Shown: in pieces, positions 44,680-53,695 of the stretch
How positions within the stretch are numbered: position 1 is the stretch's first letter
How the letters are laid out: every line of letters starts with the position of its first letter
NCBI GenBank assembly: GCA_031279515.1
Contig: JAITII010000089.1
Location: 1-53,738 of the forward strand
DNA: 53,738 nt
DNA from: Deltaproteobacteria bacterium
GTDB lineage: Bacteria; Desulfobacterota; Desulfarculia; Adiutricales; Adiutricaceae
Reading direction: 5' to 3'
Notes under the pieces: model-generated
Seen by the model: only the letters and a program-made list of their open reading frames with translations
What the model was told of the DNA's origin: nothing
Database searches by the model: none
Made by a program: the position numbers and the translations under genes

Positions 44680-45560
44680 CTAGCCTTGTCTTTAAGCGAG
44701 ACTCTTTTGCGGGCCTTCCTGTTTCCCACCTCTTTGACAGATCCAACCCCCTGGTCCACGAGATCCTTTCTCTAGCGGAGGTCTTGGAACTCAAGAACCC
44801 CAATCCCCCGGCTTGGCTCCCTCCCCTGGCCAGGGTCTTCCACTGGGGTTACGGTATCTGCGAGGACGACTTTCAAGAAAATTTCTTACCAGTGGGAAAC
44901 TTTCTACAAGAGACCAGCCCCAGCCTCTTTAGCTGCGATCTGGGGCCAGCTGCCCGCAAACACGAGGGAATACTTCCCATCTCACCCATAATGGGACAAA
45001 AGGCTATCTATGAGCGCGCCAAGATAAACTTAAGGCTCCTGCGCTCTAAGTATGATGGTCCAGTGGCTCTAGAAAATTACAACTTTTACCCCACTGGGCT
45101 CTATAATAGGATCTGCGATCCCGACTTCATAGCTGATTTTCTGTCTCATTTCAACCTGGGGCTCGTGTTAGACCTGGCGCATGCTGCCATCAGCGCTGTC
45201 AACATGGGCTTTGATATCTTCCGCTACTTGGAAAAGCTTCCCTTGGACAAGGTGGTGGAAATCCACGTCTCCAAACCCTACCTTCCTCCAGAGGCAGGAC
45301 GCCTGGGCGTGGACACCCATGAGGCGCCGGAGGAAAGGGAATGGTCCTGGCTTTCATTTGTCTTAGACCACACGAGGCTAACTGAAGCCAAACCCTTGGT
45401 CCTCATAGAGTACTATAAGGATCTAAAGACCTTGAAAAAATGCATGTTGCGCATGCAAGAGAAGCTAAATGTCGACTTAAGCCCTTCCCAGAACCCCATA
45501 GAGCTCTTACCTAAGGCCCTATCTTTACAAGGTGCCTTGGTAAATGCCAAGAGGGGCTAA
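44676..45560 (+). CDS. DUF692/MNIO-like TIM-barrel protein
   Basis: 294 residues, with the C-terminal pattern of DUF692 (multinuclear non-haem iron oxidative enzymes, MbnB/TglH-like). Seen are LENYNF (E133), LVLDLAHAAISAVNMG (D166, H169), VEIHVSKP (H197), VDTHEAP (D213, H215) and VLIEYY (E245). His56 and His96 could complete the metal site. Where DUF692 usually has Asp-x-x-Asn there is Asp-x-x-His. Known members modify Cys/Asp-type residues in ribosomal peptides, but no precursor peptide is adjacent. It overlaps neuB by 4 bases, implying a linked function. An ordinary sugar-isomerase TIM barrel is the alternative. Confidence 0.6.
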   Translation: MTSLVFKRDSFAGLPVSHLFDRSNPLVHEILSLAEVLELKNPNPPAWLPPLARVFHWGYGICEDDFQENFLPVGNFLQETSPSLFSCDLGPAARKHEGILPISPIMGQKAIYERAKINLRLLRSKYDGPVALENYNFYPTGLYNRICDPDFIADFLSHFNLGLVLDLAHAAISAVNMGFDIFRYLEKLPLDKVVEIHVSKPYLPPEAGRLGVDTHEAPEEREWSWLSFVLDHTRLTEAKPLVLIEYYKDLKTLKKCMLRMQEKLNVDLSPSQNPIELLPKALSLQGALVNAKRG

Positions 45561-45671
45561 GCAAAGTGGGCCTTTTTTAGCAATATGTATTATTATCCTT
45601 AGTTTAGTATATCTGCCAAACGAAATCCTATTACAATTATTTCTACGCTTTTTTGAAAATTAGGTCTAGCC

Positions 45672-46319
45672 ATGATTTTAGGAATAATTCCAGCTCGAGG
45701 CGGTTCCAAGGGTATACCCCGCAAAAACATCAAACTCATCTGCGGGCATCCCCTCTTGGCCTGGACCATCAAGGACGCCCAAAATTCCAAGCTTTTAGAT
45801 TCCTTCACCGTCTCCACAGAAGACGATGAGATTGCCCAGGTGGCCAAACAATATGGGGCCTCAGTCTTACGTCGTCCCCAAGAGCTTTCTGCTGACGATG
45901 TAGTCAGCCGGGAAGTAGTAGCCCATGCCCTTAGGATCTTAGGAGGTGACCTTGCGGTACTTATGCAATGCACTAGCCCTGTCCGTCGGCCTGGGCTTAT
46001 AGATAAGGTCATCCAGTCCTGTCTGGACTGGGGCTGGGACTCTATGTCTACAGGCTTTCCCTATTACAATTATCCGCCCCATGGGGTGGAACACCGACGC
46101 CAGGACATAACAACCGTCTTTGTCAATGACGGAAGTGTGATAGCCTCCAATGCCCAAGTGGTCCTAAATGGCTCCCTTTTTGGAGACAAGGCAGGCACCA
46201 TGGTGACCACCAAAGAGGAAAACGTAGACATAGACGATGACTACGACTTCTGGCTGGCGGGAAAAATCATAGAAAAAGGCCTGGATGAAGGCTGGCTTAA
46301 GCCCCCCAGGACTCATTAA
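45672..46319 (+). CDS. neuA: Acylneuraminate cytidylyltransferase (NeuA type)
   Basis: 215 residues. The nucleotide-binding start ILGIIPARGGSKGIPRKNI is diagnostic, followed by VSTEDDEIAQVAKQYGA, RRPQELSADD, LMQCTSPVR and a terminal VDIDDDYDFW. It activates a nonulosonic acid as the CMP sugar. It is the plausible next step after the NeuB-type synthase two genes upstream, separated by 111 bases. It may be a CMP-sialic, CMP-legionaminic or CMP-pseudaminic enzyme. Confidence 0.9.
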   Translation: MILGIIPARGGSKGIPRKNIKLICGHPLLAWTIKDAQNSKLLDSFTVSTEDDEIAQVAKQYGASVLRRPQELSADDVVSREVVAHALRILGGDLAVLMQCTSPVRRPGLIDKVIQSCLDWGWDSMSTGFPYYNYPPHGVEHRRQDITTVFVNDGSVIASNAQVVLNGSLFGDKAGTMVTTKEENVDIDDDYDFWLAGKIIEKGLDEGWLKPPRTH

Positions 46320-46375
46320 ACCAGGCGATGGATTCCGCCATAGAGCACTTAGATACAGCCTGGGGAGGGGTGTAG

Positions 46376-47137
46376 TTGTATAATTACAAAATTACTGTCT
46401 CCTATGATGGCAGGGATTTTTCCGGTTGGCAGCGCCAAGAAAACGGTATAGCTGTTCAAGAGGTCCTAGAGGGCGCCATTGGTCAGGTCCTGGGCCATCC
46501 TATCACCATATTCGGCTCTGGCCGCACAGATGCAGGCGTCCATGCTTTAGGCCAAGTGGCCTCTTTTTTCTCCACTTCCCTAAGGACCCCCACACAGCTC
46601 ATTAGGGGCTCCAACAGCCTCCTTCCTGACTCCATAGCTCTCTTGGCAGTGGAACTTATGCCAGAAGATTTCAATGCCAGATTCAGCGCCACAGGAAAAA
46701 AGTATTCCTATGATTATCTGGTGAGCCCCACACGCCTTCCATTACTCAACTGGAGGTCCTGGTGGGTAGGCCCTAAACTCGCCTGGGACAAGGGCAGTAA
46801 GTGTCTTTCTCACCTGGTGGGAGAAAAAGATTTCAGTACCTTTCGTTCCACTGGAAGCCCCACCAAATCCAATGTAAGGAAGATCTTCTCCGCCACCCTC
46901 TCTTCTCCAGAGGTCAATATCATGCGTCTAGAGCTAGTGGGTTCAGGATTTTTACGCCATATGGCCAGAGCCATAGCCGGTTCCCTCTATGAAGTGGGAC
47001 GTGGTCGTATCGACCCCAATGATTTTCCGTCTATTATTGCAAAAGGAGACAGAAAGCTAGCAGGCTTTGCGGCACCGGCTAAGGGTCTGTGCTTAAGAGA
47101 GGTGTACTACCATCCAATAAGTGAAAATAATTTATAG
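46376..47137 (+). CDS. truA: tRNA pseudouridine(38-40) synthase
   Basis: 253 residues. ITVSYDGRDFSGWQRQ, the catalytic GSGRTDAGVHALGQ (Asp52), DFNARFSATGKKYSY and FLRHMARAIAGSLYEVGRG are characteristic. It modifies positions 38-40 of the tRNA anticodon arm. The start is TTG at 46376, just after GGGGAGGGG. It follows neuA by 56 bases and ends the cluster. Confidence 0.95.
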   Translation: MYNYKITVSYDGRDFSGWQRQENGIAVQEVLEGAIGQVLGHPITIFGSGRTDAGVHALGQVASFFSTSLRTPTQLIRGSNSLLPDSIALLAVELMPEDFNARFSATGKKYSYDYLVSPTRLPLLNWRSWWVGPKLAWDKGSKCLSHLVGEKDFSTFRSTGSPTKSNVRKIFSATLSSPEVNIMRLELVGSGFLRHMARAIAGSLYEVGRGRIDPNDFPSIIAKGDRKLAGFAAPAKGLCLREVYYHPISENNL

Positions 47138-47287
47138 CCAAGGGCTTACAAAAACTACTTAGCTAAACTTCCCCCTTCTGGCTATAAATTGCACTGCAAA
47201 AGAAGTTAACTTGGAAAAGCATCTAAAAAGAGCTAATAGCTAAATATTGTTTTTGCCTCCCTTACCTTTAAAAAAAGTACTGATGCT

Positions 47288-47406
47288 CGAGGAGAAAAAA
47301 GGACCTGTATCACCAGAGATAATAGTTTATTCTATATAGTGCCGATTTTGCATTATATTACTACTAAATATGCTATCTTGAGTCTGGAATTTTAGAGGCT
47401 TTTTAC
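47288..47406. repeat. Dispersed intergenic repeat, copy 2
   Basis: 119 bp related to 25095-25216, with the same ordered blocks (CGAGG, CACCAGAGATA, CTATATAG, ATTACTACTAAATAT, TCTGGAATTTTAGAGGC then TTTTTAC) and similar spacing, in the same orientation. It starts about 150 bases after truA. Confidence 0.8.
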
Positions 47407-47758
47407 TTGGCCTTGAAAGATACTTAAACGCAACAAAAGCTTATAGATAAGGGATAAGGCTTAAAAAATAAAAAAACCCTCAAAAAAGTCAAAATTTGCC
47501 GAAAAAATAACTAAAAAACCTTTCAGCCCCTTGCAGCCCATAGCTCTAGGGAAGATAAAAAAACACTAAATAGAAAATGCCCCTTAATTTTCACAGCTTA
47601 TTAAAAAGGGGCCATGTTGGCAACGAAACTTGGCCAGGGGGGCAGAGTATTTTCTGGCTAAAAGGCTTAAATCGTAAGGCAAAGAAAATATTCCATATTA
47701 TAGAAATTAGCCCTCTAAAAAAACTACCCCAATTGCACTCTTTTTGGCTTTTTTAGCC

Positions 47759-47772
47759 TTAGGCCGGCCTAA
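47759..47772. promoter_or_regulatory. Perfect 14-bp palindrome
   Basis: TTAGGCCGGCCTAA is perfectly self-complementary and stands out as GC-rich in an AT-rich gap, about 90 bases upstream of the HD-GYP promoter. A regulator-binding site is possible. Confidence 0.4.
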
Positions 47773-47859
47773 AAGACTTCCGGCCCCCTCTAGGATTTGC
47801 ATTATTAACATTGGCATCAAGGGGAGACTTGGAGATACTTTAAAAAATTATATATTTTC

Positions 47860-47888
47860 TTGACAGCTTTCTAGATAAGTGTTATATA
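47860..47888 (+). promoter_or_regulatory. Sigma-70 promoter of the HD-GYP gene
   Basis: A perfect -35 TTGACA (47860-47865), 17 bases, then the -10 TATATA (47883-47888). The start would be near 47895, giving an unusually long leader of about 200 nt. Confidence 0.65.
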
Positions 47889-48037
47889 TTATTACAGATT
47901 CTAATCATCCTAAAGAAAACTGAATTTTATTTTAAACATAAGCTAATCATTCTTTAGATGATGTGGGCTTAAGTTTTAACGAGATTTTTTTAAACTTTGC
48001 CCAAACTTGCTAGAATATCTTCCAATTTTGTGAGGAT

Positions 48038-48079
48038 AGGGAGAGCGTTTCCTCCCCTTTACTGGCGGCATTCACCGCC
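48038..48079 (+). promoter_or_regulatory. Two hairpins in the HD-GYP mRNA leader
   Basis: GGGAG (48039-48043) pairs with CTCCC (48052-48056), and GGCGG (48064-48068) pairs with CCGCC (48075-48079) around a 6-base loop. The second stem ends 18 bases before the TTG start, and no Shine-Dalgarno sequence is exposed there, which suggests structured control of translation. Confidence 0.4.
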
Positions 48080-48097
48080 CCTATCCTTGGTGCCCCT

Positions 48098-50380
48098 TTG
48101 CTTAAATTCCTCAAAACCAAAACAAGCCTCATAATTCTGATAGGGGTCATAACTATAGCATCCTTGGTCGGAAACCTTGTCTTTCAGGGATTCTTGTTCA
48201 AACAAGACATGGCCATTTTCGACATCTATAGAAAACTTGCCGACCCAGGCCAAAGTCCAGTAAAGATTGCCGTCATCCTGGCCAGTGATGACTCTATAAA
48301 ACAGATAGGCTCTATCCCCTTTTCCCAAGAAGTTGAGGGGCGGCTTATTGAGAAGCTACAAGGGGCATCCCTTGTGCTCTTAGACCCCACTCTTCCGAAT
48401 ATCACTGGTACATCTAAGTCTGAACCAATTAGCGAAGAAGAAGAAGAGCCTGCCGATGATAGCGAGCTTCCCAAAAGCGAGAGCCTTTTGTACGTTAAAA
48501 TGCTTTTTCACGCTGCCACAGAAGGCTCAAAAGCAGTACCAATTCCCGACGCAAGCTTTTTGCCCGTCGACGGCGACGGCATAGTCCGAAAATACCCTTT
48601 GATGTGGAGCTCTGCTCGCGTCCTTACTATACCAGGGGCCATATTGGAACTTACCAAACAAAAAGTAGGAACCATCTTTCCAATCCAAAATGGCTATATC
48701 CTAGAAAGCCCATCTGGGACAATCCACCTTGACGAACAATACTGCTATTACCTCTTAAATCCCCAAGACAAGCTAACTGTCTATGAATACGCCGACGTGT
48801 TAGAGGACAAGATTGTCCAAGATGCCTTTAATGACACCTTAGTCCTAGTAGGGTACAACATCTCAGGACAGAAACTCGTGCCCATTGGACGAGATGCAAG
48901 CATCCCTCACACCCTCTTTTTGGCGCAGGCCATAAATACCCTAGTTACAGGTAGAGTCCCCTACATAACCCAAAAGTTTACAGTTGCAATATGTTCAGCC
49001 CTGATGGCCCTTTTGGCGGCAATACTGGGAATGTTCACTTCCCTTAAAAGTTCTCACAAAATACCAGCAGGCCTTATAGGCCTTTTGGTCCTCATGGCGG
49101 CATTTTTACTGTTGAATTACCTGATTTTTAACTGGTTTCTAATCTACCTGCCGGTCTTAAAACCTTTCATTTGTGCCCCTATTGCCTATTGGATAATAGC
49201 ATTTTTTAAATACCGTTTCCAGGAAAGGGCCTTTAAAGTTCAGACTTTCACAATTGAATCAATGCTATCTCTAAGTCGCATGACTGAGTTGGACAAGGTA
49301 AACTCCTTTCGGGATTATCTGACAAATTACTGGCCAGAAATGGAAAAGTGGAGCAATATCCAACTCATAACTGCCGAAGGGACCTACAATACCCCTGAGG
49401 TTAAAGCGGCACTCACTCTAAATAGGCAGGCTGCAGAAGGCAAAGGCTTGGATATCTTAAAAGAAAGCATCACAAAGATAGGTGCTCTTGAATACATAAA
49501 TGAGCCTAGCAGCAAAAAAAATTCACAAGACAACTCAGATGAGAAACTAACCAACACCATCATATATGAGGATAGTGGTACAAATAAACTGATAATTGCC
49601 CTTCCTGACCCGGAATTTAAAGGAAGAAGTTTTGTAGTCCTAAGCTATAAAGGTAACAGGTCTAAGGAGGTCTTAAGAGGCGTCTGTGCCATGGTGCTCT
49701 CGGCTAATGCCTACTTCAAAGTCTTAGATGAATACAAGGCCAGAAAAAACCTCTTTTTAGGACTTATAAGAGTGATAATTGGCGCCATGGATGCCAAAGA
49801 TCCCACCACCGTAGGCCATTCTTTGCGGGTGGCAGAACTATCGAAAGAGCTGGCAACGAAATACGGACTTCCTAATGATGTAGTGGACAACGTTTATTTG
49901 GGAGGTCTCCTGCACGATGTGGGAAAACTTGGGGTACCGGACTATATTTTAAATAAGCCAGGTAAACTCACGAAAGATGAATTCAAGATAATCTCCTCCC
50001 ATCCCTCCATAGGCCACGATATCATGGGCAATATTAAACTGCCGGATATTATCATGCGCGCCATTCTAGAGCACCACGAGCGCCTAGATGGCAAAGGTTA
50101 CCCCCTGGGGTTGAAGGACATGGAACTCACTTTGGTGGGGAAGATCATCAAGATAGCCGACGTCTTCGATGCCCTTTGCAATAAGCGACAATACAAAGAA
50201 CCATTACCCCACGAAACGGTATATAAAATCCTAAAAAAGGGCATAGGAACGGAATTTGACTGGGAGCTTGTGAACATACTCTTAAAAGAGCCATTTTCCG
50301 GACCTGGAGTAATGCGATCTGAGCCTAACGAACAACCCCTTACTATATCCTCCAAGGTAAAAAAACCTTCTGGTACTTAA
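48098..50380 (+). CDS. CHASE2-HD-GYP cyclic-di-GMP phosphodiesterase
   Basis: 760 residues. One N-terminal membrane helix (about 9-31) precedes a CHASE2 extracytoplasmic sensor (about 35-290) and three further helices (about 292-370). A cytoplasmic linker of about 180 residues and the HD-GYP domain (about 555-735) follow. The catalytic motifs are intact: GHSLRVAEL, LLHDVGKLGVPDYILNKPGK (HD near 606), SSHPSIGHDIM, HHERLDGKGYPLGL (near 659) and IADVFDALCNKR. It should degrade c-di-GMP in response to an external signal. The start is TTG; no in-frame ATG lies upstream before the stop at 48011. Confidence 0.9.
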   Translation: MLKFLKTKTSLIILIGVITIASLVGNLVFQGFLFKQDMAIFDIYRKLADPGQSPVKIAVILASDDSIKQIGSIPFSQEVEGRLIEKLQGASLVLLDPTLPNITGTSKSEPISEEEEEPADDSELPKSESLLYVKMLFHAATEGSKAVPIPDASFLPVDGDGIVRKYPLMWSSARVLTIPGAILELTKQKVGTIFPIQNGYILESPSGTIHLDEQYCYYLLNPQDKLTVYEYADVLEDKIVQDAFNDTLVLVGYNISGQKLVPIGRDASIPHTLFLAQAINTLVTGRVPYITQKFTVAICSALMALLAAILGMFTSLKSSHKIPAGLIGLLVLMAAFLLLNYLIFNWFLIYLPVLKPFICAPIAYWIIAFFKYRFQERAFKVQTFTIESMLSLSRMTELDKVNSFRDYLTNYWPEMEKWSNIQLITAEGTYNTPEVKAALTLNRQAAEGKGLDILKESITKIGALEYINEPSSKKNSQDNSDEKLTNTIIYEDSGTNKLIIALPDPEFKGRSFVVLSYKGNRSKEVLRGVCAMVLSANAYFKVLDEYKARKNLFLGLIRVIIGAMDAKDPTTVGHSLRVAELSKELATKYGLPNDVVDNVYLGGLLHDVGKLGVPDYILNKPGKLTKDEFKIISSHPSIGHDIMGNIKLPDIIMRAILEHHERLDGKGYPLGLKDMELTLVGKIIKIADVFDALCNKRQYKEPLPHETVYKILKKGIGTEFDWELVNILLKEPFSGPGVMRSEPNEQPLTISSKVKKPSGT

Positions 50381-50798
50381 CTTATAAGGCTGTTTAGGAT
50401 TTGAATTTAAGGCTTGTGGCTATTAGACTCTTATCTTAAAAGATAAGCCTTACGCGGTACCTCTTAGAGTAATTAAAGCATCCTGAAAGGGACGCGTATC
50501 AGAGCCTTTGAAAAGCCAGATAAATTAAGGGTTTAAGTTATAGCTATGGTATAACTTATGACTCCATTTGCTTAAATTTCAAAGAGAGATTTTATCTGCC
50601 TTCAAATAGAGAGCTAGAATTGAAAAATTATGCCTTCTTGTAAGTAACTAATTTGCAAAAACAAAGTTTCTCCAAAGTTAAGGCGCAAAATCTAAGAAAT
50701 TTTATGTTGCTTCTATCCCTTTTGCCCAAATATAAGGCAAAATGCAAATTTTTTTCCAGCGCTAGCTAAAAAAGCCCTTAAAGGGACTAAATTCAGGG
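50381..50798. other. Gap between convergent signalling genes
   Basis: 418 AT-rich bases without a gene. It contains a perfect 9-bp inverted repeat (TAAGTTATA 50534-50542, TATAACTTA 50550-50558, 7-base loop) and a weak terminator next to the kinase gene. Confidence 0.55.
50768..50788 (-). terminator. Weak terminator of the kinase operon
   Basis: On the minus strand a short AGTCCCTTTAAGGGCT hairpin is followed by a run of six T's, 11 bases beyond the kinase stop. The stem is short, so confidence is modest. Confidence 0.4.
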
Positions 50799-53117
50799 TT
50801 AAAGACCATCCTCGCTTTTTTTAAGTACTTTGTCCAGTTTTTCAACTATTTGCTCATAGTCGAAACTCTCCAATTTTTCCCTAAGAAAGATCACAAGATC
50901 TTGGTCCTTTTCGTAATCATACTTTTCCAACTCACCTAACAATTCCTCCATCAGGGAAGTCTTGCCTCGCTTAGCAACGTCTAAAAGCCTTCCTAGAATC
51001 TGAATGTCTGGAGAGGGCACAGTGGTTTTAGATACAGTTTTGTCACCTACGTCAACCTTATTCAGGGCGTTAGTGATATCGTAGATTAGCTTTTCCGTCT
51101 TCTCCAACAGAAAAAGGTGTGTTTCAGCAAAGTTTTCGGTTTTTCCCTGCTTAGCCATGGCCTCCAACTTGGAAGCGATGTCGCCAACCACATTGGCGGA
51201 GATCCCGTAGCTGGAACCTTTAAGGCCATGGACTGAAATGGCATAGTTACTTAAAGAAATGCGGGCAGAAGCCTTGAGGTTATCTATTAGGTTAGGGGTG
51301 TGCAGTACATAAGATCTTAGGACTTTTATGTACTTGTCCTCATTGGCGTATCTTTTGATGCCTGTCTGTATGTCCAGTCCATCTATCAATATGTCGTTTA
51401 GAGATAGACGACGTGTGCCGTTTGCCTGCTCCCTGGGCTCATCCGAACTTGTCTCCGGAATCACCATATCTTCAAAGGAGTCTACACTGCGGCGCACCCA
51501 GCGATTCAATATGGCATCCAGCTGCATAATGTCTATAGGTTTAGCTATGCAGCCGTTAAAACCATTTTCGATAAACATCTGGTCGTTGCCTTCGGCGTTG
51601 GCTGTAAAGGCAACTATGGGCACATTTTTAGCGTAATCAGTGCCAATGTCACGGATTAGTTTAGTGGCCTCCACCCCATCCATGAATGGCATCATGTGAT
51701 CCATTAAGATAAGATCGTATCTCTTTTCCAAAGGATCGTCGTCTGTGATGGTCTCTATCATTTCTAGGGCCTGGCGACCACTGGAGGCTACACTTACTTT
51801 AATTCCGTATGGAGAAAGGAGTCCTTCCGCCACGTCCAAGTTCGTGGGGACATCGTCTACTAATAGTACATGTCCGTAGGGCATGCGTGTACGGACTAGA
51901 TTTCCTTCCACGGAAAGACCTTTGGCCATGGTCTTAAAATTCATGAGATCGTTTGCCGCCGCTTCTCCTAAAGGATCGTAATTTAGGATCTTTTGAGGGA
52001 AGATGGCTTTAAATTCGCTCCCCACCCCGTATTCGCTTTCAGCCACTATAGTGCCACCCATGAGGTCCACAAGGTACTTGGTGATGGCGAGCCCTAAGCC
52101 AGTTCCTTCCACGTAGCGGTTGGCATCGGAGTTTATTTGGCTATTTTCCGTGAAGATCTTCCCTAAATCCTCTTTAGGTATGCCTTTGCCAGTATCTTTT
52201 ACCGAGAAGTTCATAATGGCCTTATCGCCACTTTTTTGCCAGGTAATGTTGAAGCTTACCTTACCCCTTACGGTGTACTTGAAGGCATTGGATAAGAGGT
52301 TATTTAAGATCTGTTTCACACGTAAAAAATCGCCGGAAAGCCTTCTAGGGATGGTCTCGTCGATATGGAGCTCAAAATTAATAGGTTTAGAGCCTATGCG
52401 TACAATATTCACCTGCACCACATCGTTTATGAGATCCACTAGGCTGTAGTCCACAGGGATTATCTCAAAGCGACCGGACTCAGCACGGGAGATGTCCAGG
52501 ATGTCGTTTACAATGCGAGAAAGTGACGAGCCCGCATTCCAGATCTTCTCCAGGTTCATGCGGCTTATGGTGGGTAGATTGTCGCGTTGCAACTCCATGG
52601 CAGACAAACCTAAAATGGCATTTAAAGGCGTCCGCATCTCGTGACTTACAGTGCCCAAAAAGGTGCTCTTGGCAGACGAAGCCGCCTCAGCAGTGATCTT
52701 GGCTATGACAAGCTCGCGGTTCCGTAAGTCCAACTGCCTTATCATGGAATTAAAGGAGTCGGCAAACTCCCCCATAAAATCCACATTCTGGGAATAATCC
52801 CCTGCAGCAATCTGATGGGCCTGCCAGGTGAGGTGCTTTAGGGAAGAATACAGGGTCTTTAAGGGGGCAGCTATTTCGTTTCCAGCACTGGGCATCTGGG
52901 CGCCCAAATCCCCGCGGGCCAGGGAATTGGCAAAGGCCCTGGTCTCTTTCACGCAATCTGCCAAAAACATGAGACCTAAAGCTAGGTTGTGAGCCTCTTG
53001 GGGTAGACTGTCAGGATCCAACTCCGCTTTTGCCGGATTGTAGATGACATCTCTCAGGTAGTCGAAGAGGGTCTTCATTGCCCATTGGAGACTTTGGTCG
53101 GAATTATTGTTTGACAA
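50799..53117 (-). CDS. Soluble hybrid histidine kinase with receiver and HPt domains
   Basis: 772 residues, no membrane helix. The N-terminal HAMP-like helical region (about 40-130) has repeated RGDL/AGDYS-type elements, followed by HisKA with FLGTVSHEMRTPLNAI (His159). HATPase_c (about 260-385) shows LLSNAFKYT, VKDTGKGIP and GTGLGLAITKYLVDLMGG. A receiver domain (about 412-535) has LLVDDVPTN and the phospho-acceptor LMDHMMP. An HPt domain has HGLKGSS (His near 630). All phosphorelay residues are present. It is probably activated through the V4R protein encoded 27 bases upstream. No separate response regulator is next to it. Confidence 0.93.
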   Translation of the reverse strand: MSNNNSDQSLQWAMKTLFDYLRDVIYNPAKAELDPDSLPQEAHNLALGLMFLADCVKETRAFANSLARGDLGAQMPSAGNEIAAPLKTLYSSLKHLTWQAHQIAAGDYSQNVDFMGEFADSFNSMIRQLDLRNRELVIAKITAEAASSAKSTFLGTVSHEMRTPLNAILGLSAMELQRDNLPTISRMNLEKIWNAGSSLSRIVNDILDISRAESGRFEIIPVDYSLVDLINDVVQVNIVRIGSKPINFELHIDETIPRRLSGDFLRVKQILNNLLSNAFKYTVRGKVSFNITWQKSGDKAIMNFSVKDTGKGIPKEDLGKIFTENSQINSDANRYVEGTGLGLAITKYLVDLMGGTIVAESEYGVGSEFKAIFPQKILNYDPLGEAAANDLMNFKTMAKGLSVEGNLVRTRMPYGHVLLVDDVPTNLDVAEGLLSPYGIKVSVASSGRQALEMIETITDDDPLEKRYDLILMDHMMPFMDGVEATKLIRDIGTDYAKNVPIVAFTANAEGNDQMFIENGFNGCIAKPIDIMQLDAILNRWVRRSVDSFEDMVIPETSSDEPREQANGTRRLSLNDILIDGLDIQTGIKRYANEDKYIKVLRSYVLHTPNLIDNLKASARISLSNYAISVHGLKGSSYGISANVVGDIASKLEAMAKQGKTENFAETHLFLLEKTEKLIYDITNALNKVDVGDKTVSKTTVPSPDIQILGRLLDVAKRGKTSLMEELLGELEKYDYEKDQDLVIFLREKLESFDYEQIVEKLDKVLKKSEDGL

Positions 53118-53143
53118 ATTTCTTTTAACCTTAGTAGTGGGTA

Positions 53144-53695
53144 TTATAGTTTAGAGGAAAGTTTTACCGGGCCGCCTTTGAAACGACAGACTCGATTGCC
53201 ATTAGCCCAACAATCAACTTCTTTGACTTCGTATTCCTTACCGGTATAGGCGTAAAAGATACCGGATATAAAGCCTTCGTCGTAGAAGCAAACTGTCTCA
53301 TTGGTGACAGGGATACCGCTGCAGTCCAGGTCCTGGGCAGCTGTTACCACTATGTCACCAGTATCCTCATCATGCTCCTCTAAGCGGAAGATGCAGATCT
53401 TTAATTCTTTAAGCTTAGTCTGGAGAGCAGCCATAAAGTCATTTAAGGCTAGCTTGAGGTCCAGGCAATTGCGAGCGAACTCCTGGCCAGCCAACAGGCC
53501 CGCCCTGCGAAAATAATCATTGGCCTTCTCTTCCCCCATATCCTTTGACATTTCCGCAAGCATGGTGTACTGCATAAGCCGGTAAATCAACACAGGCATG
53601 TCTTCGCCCAAATCTCCTCGGCCCTCTTTGATGTCACCTAAATTTTCCCAAGAAAAATCGGCGTGCTTCTTATGATCAATAAATACATTCTTCAC
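53144..53695 (-). CDS. V4R-domain sensor protein
   Basis: 183 residues, one V4R (4-vinyl reductase-like) domain. Typical are the N-terminal LGEDMPVLIYRLMQYTML, AGLLAGQEFARNCL, and the C-terminal CWANGNRVCRFKGG with its paired cysteines. V4R proteins bind small hydrophobic or haem/pigment-type ligands, or sit as sensor modules. The position directly before a soluble hybrid kinase suggests it is the kinase's sensory partner. The ATG is preceded by a GAGG-type site, and the gene is complete within the window. Confidence 0.8.
   Translation of the reverse strand: MKNVFIDHKKHADFSWENLGDIKEGRGDLGEDMPVLIYRLMQYTMLAEMSKDMGEEKANDYFRRAGLLAGQEFARNCLDLKLALNDFMAALQTKLKELKICIFRLEEHDEDTGDIVVTAAQDLDCSGIPVTNETVCFYDEGFISGIFYAYTGKEYEVKEVDCWANGNRVCRFKGGPVKLSSKL

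Larger units (their letters stand above)
47138..48097. other. AT-rich gap with repeat, palindrome and promoter
   Basis: 960 bases without a gene. It contains the second copy of the dispersed repeat, a GCCCCTT...AAGGGGC hairpin (47579-47612), a GGCT-TTTTT-AGCC hairpin (about 47746-47758), a perfect 14-bp palindrome (47759-47772), a good sigma-70 promoter and two leader hairpins. Confidence 0.6.

Noticed and set aside
46319-46375. Possible additional small gene between neuA and truA
   Set aside because: The gap is only 56 bases and contains no start-stop frame of useful length.
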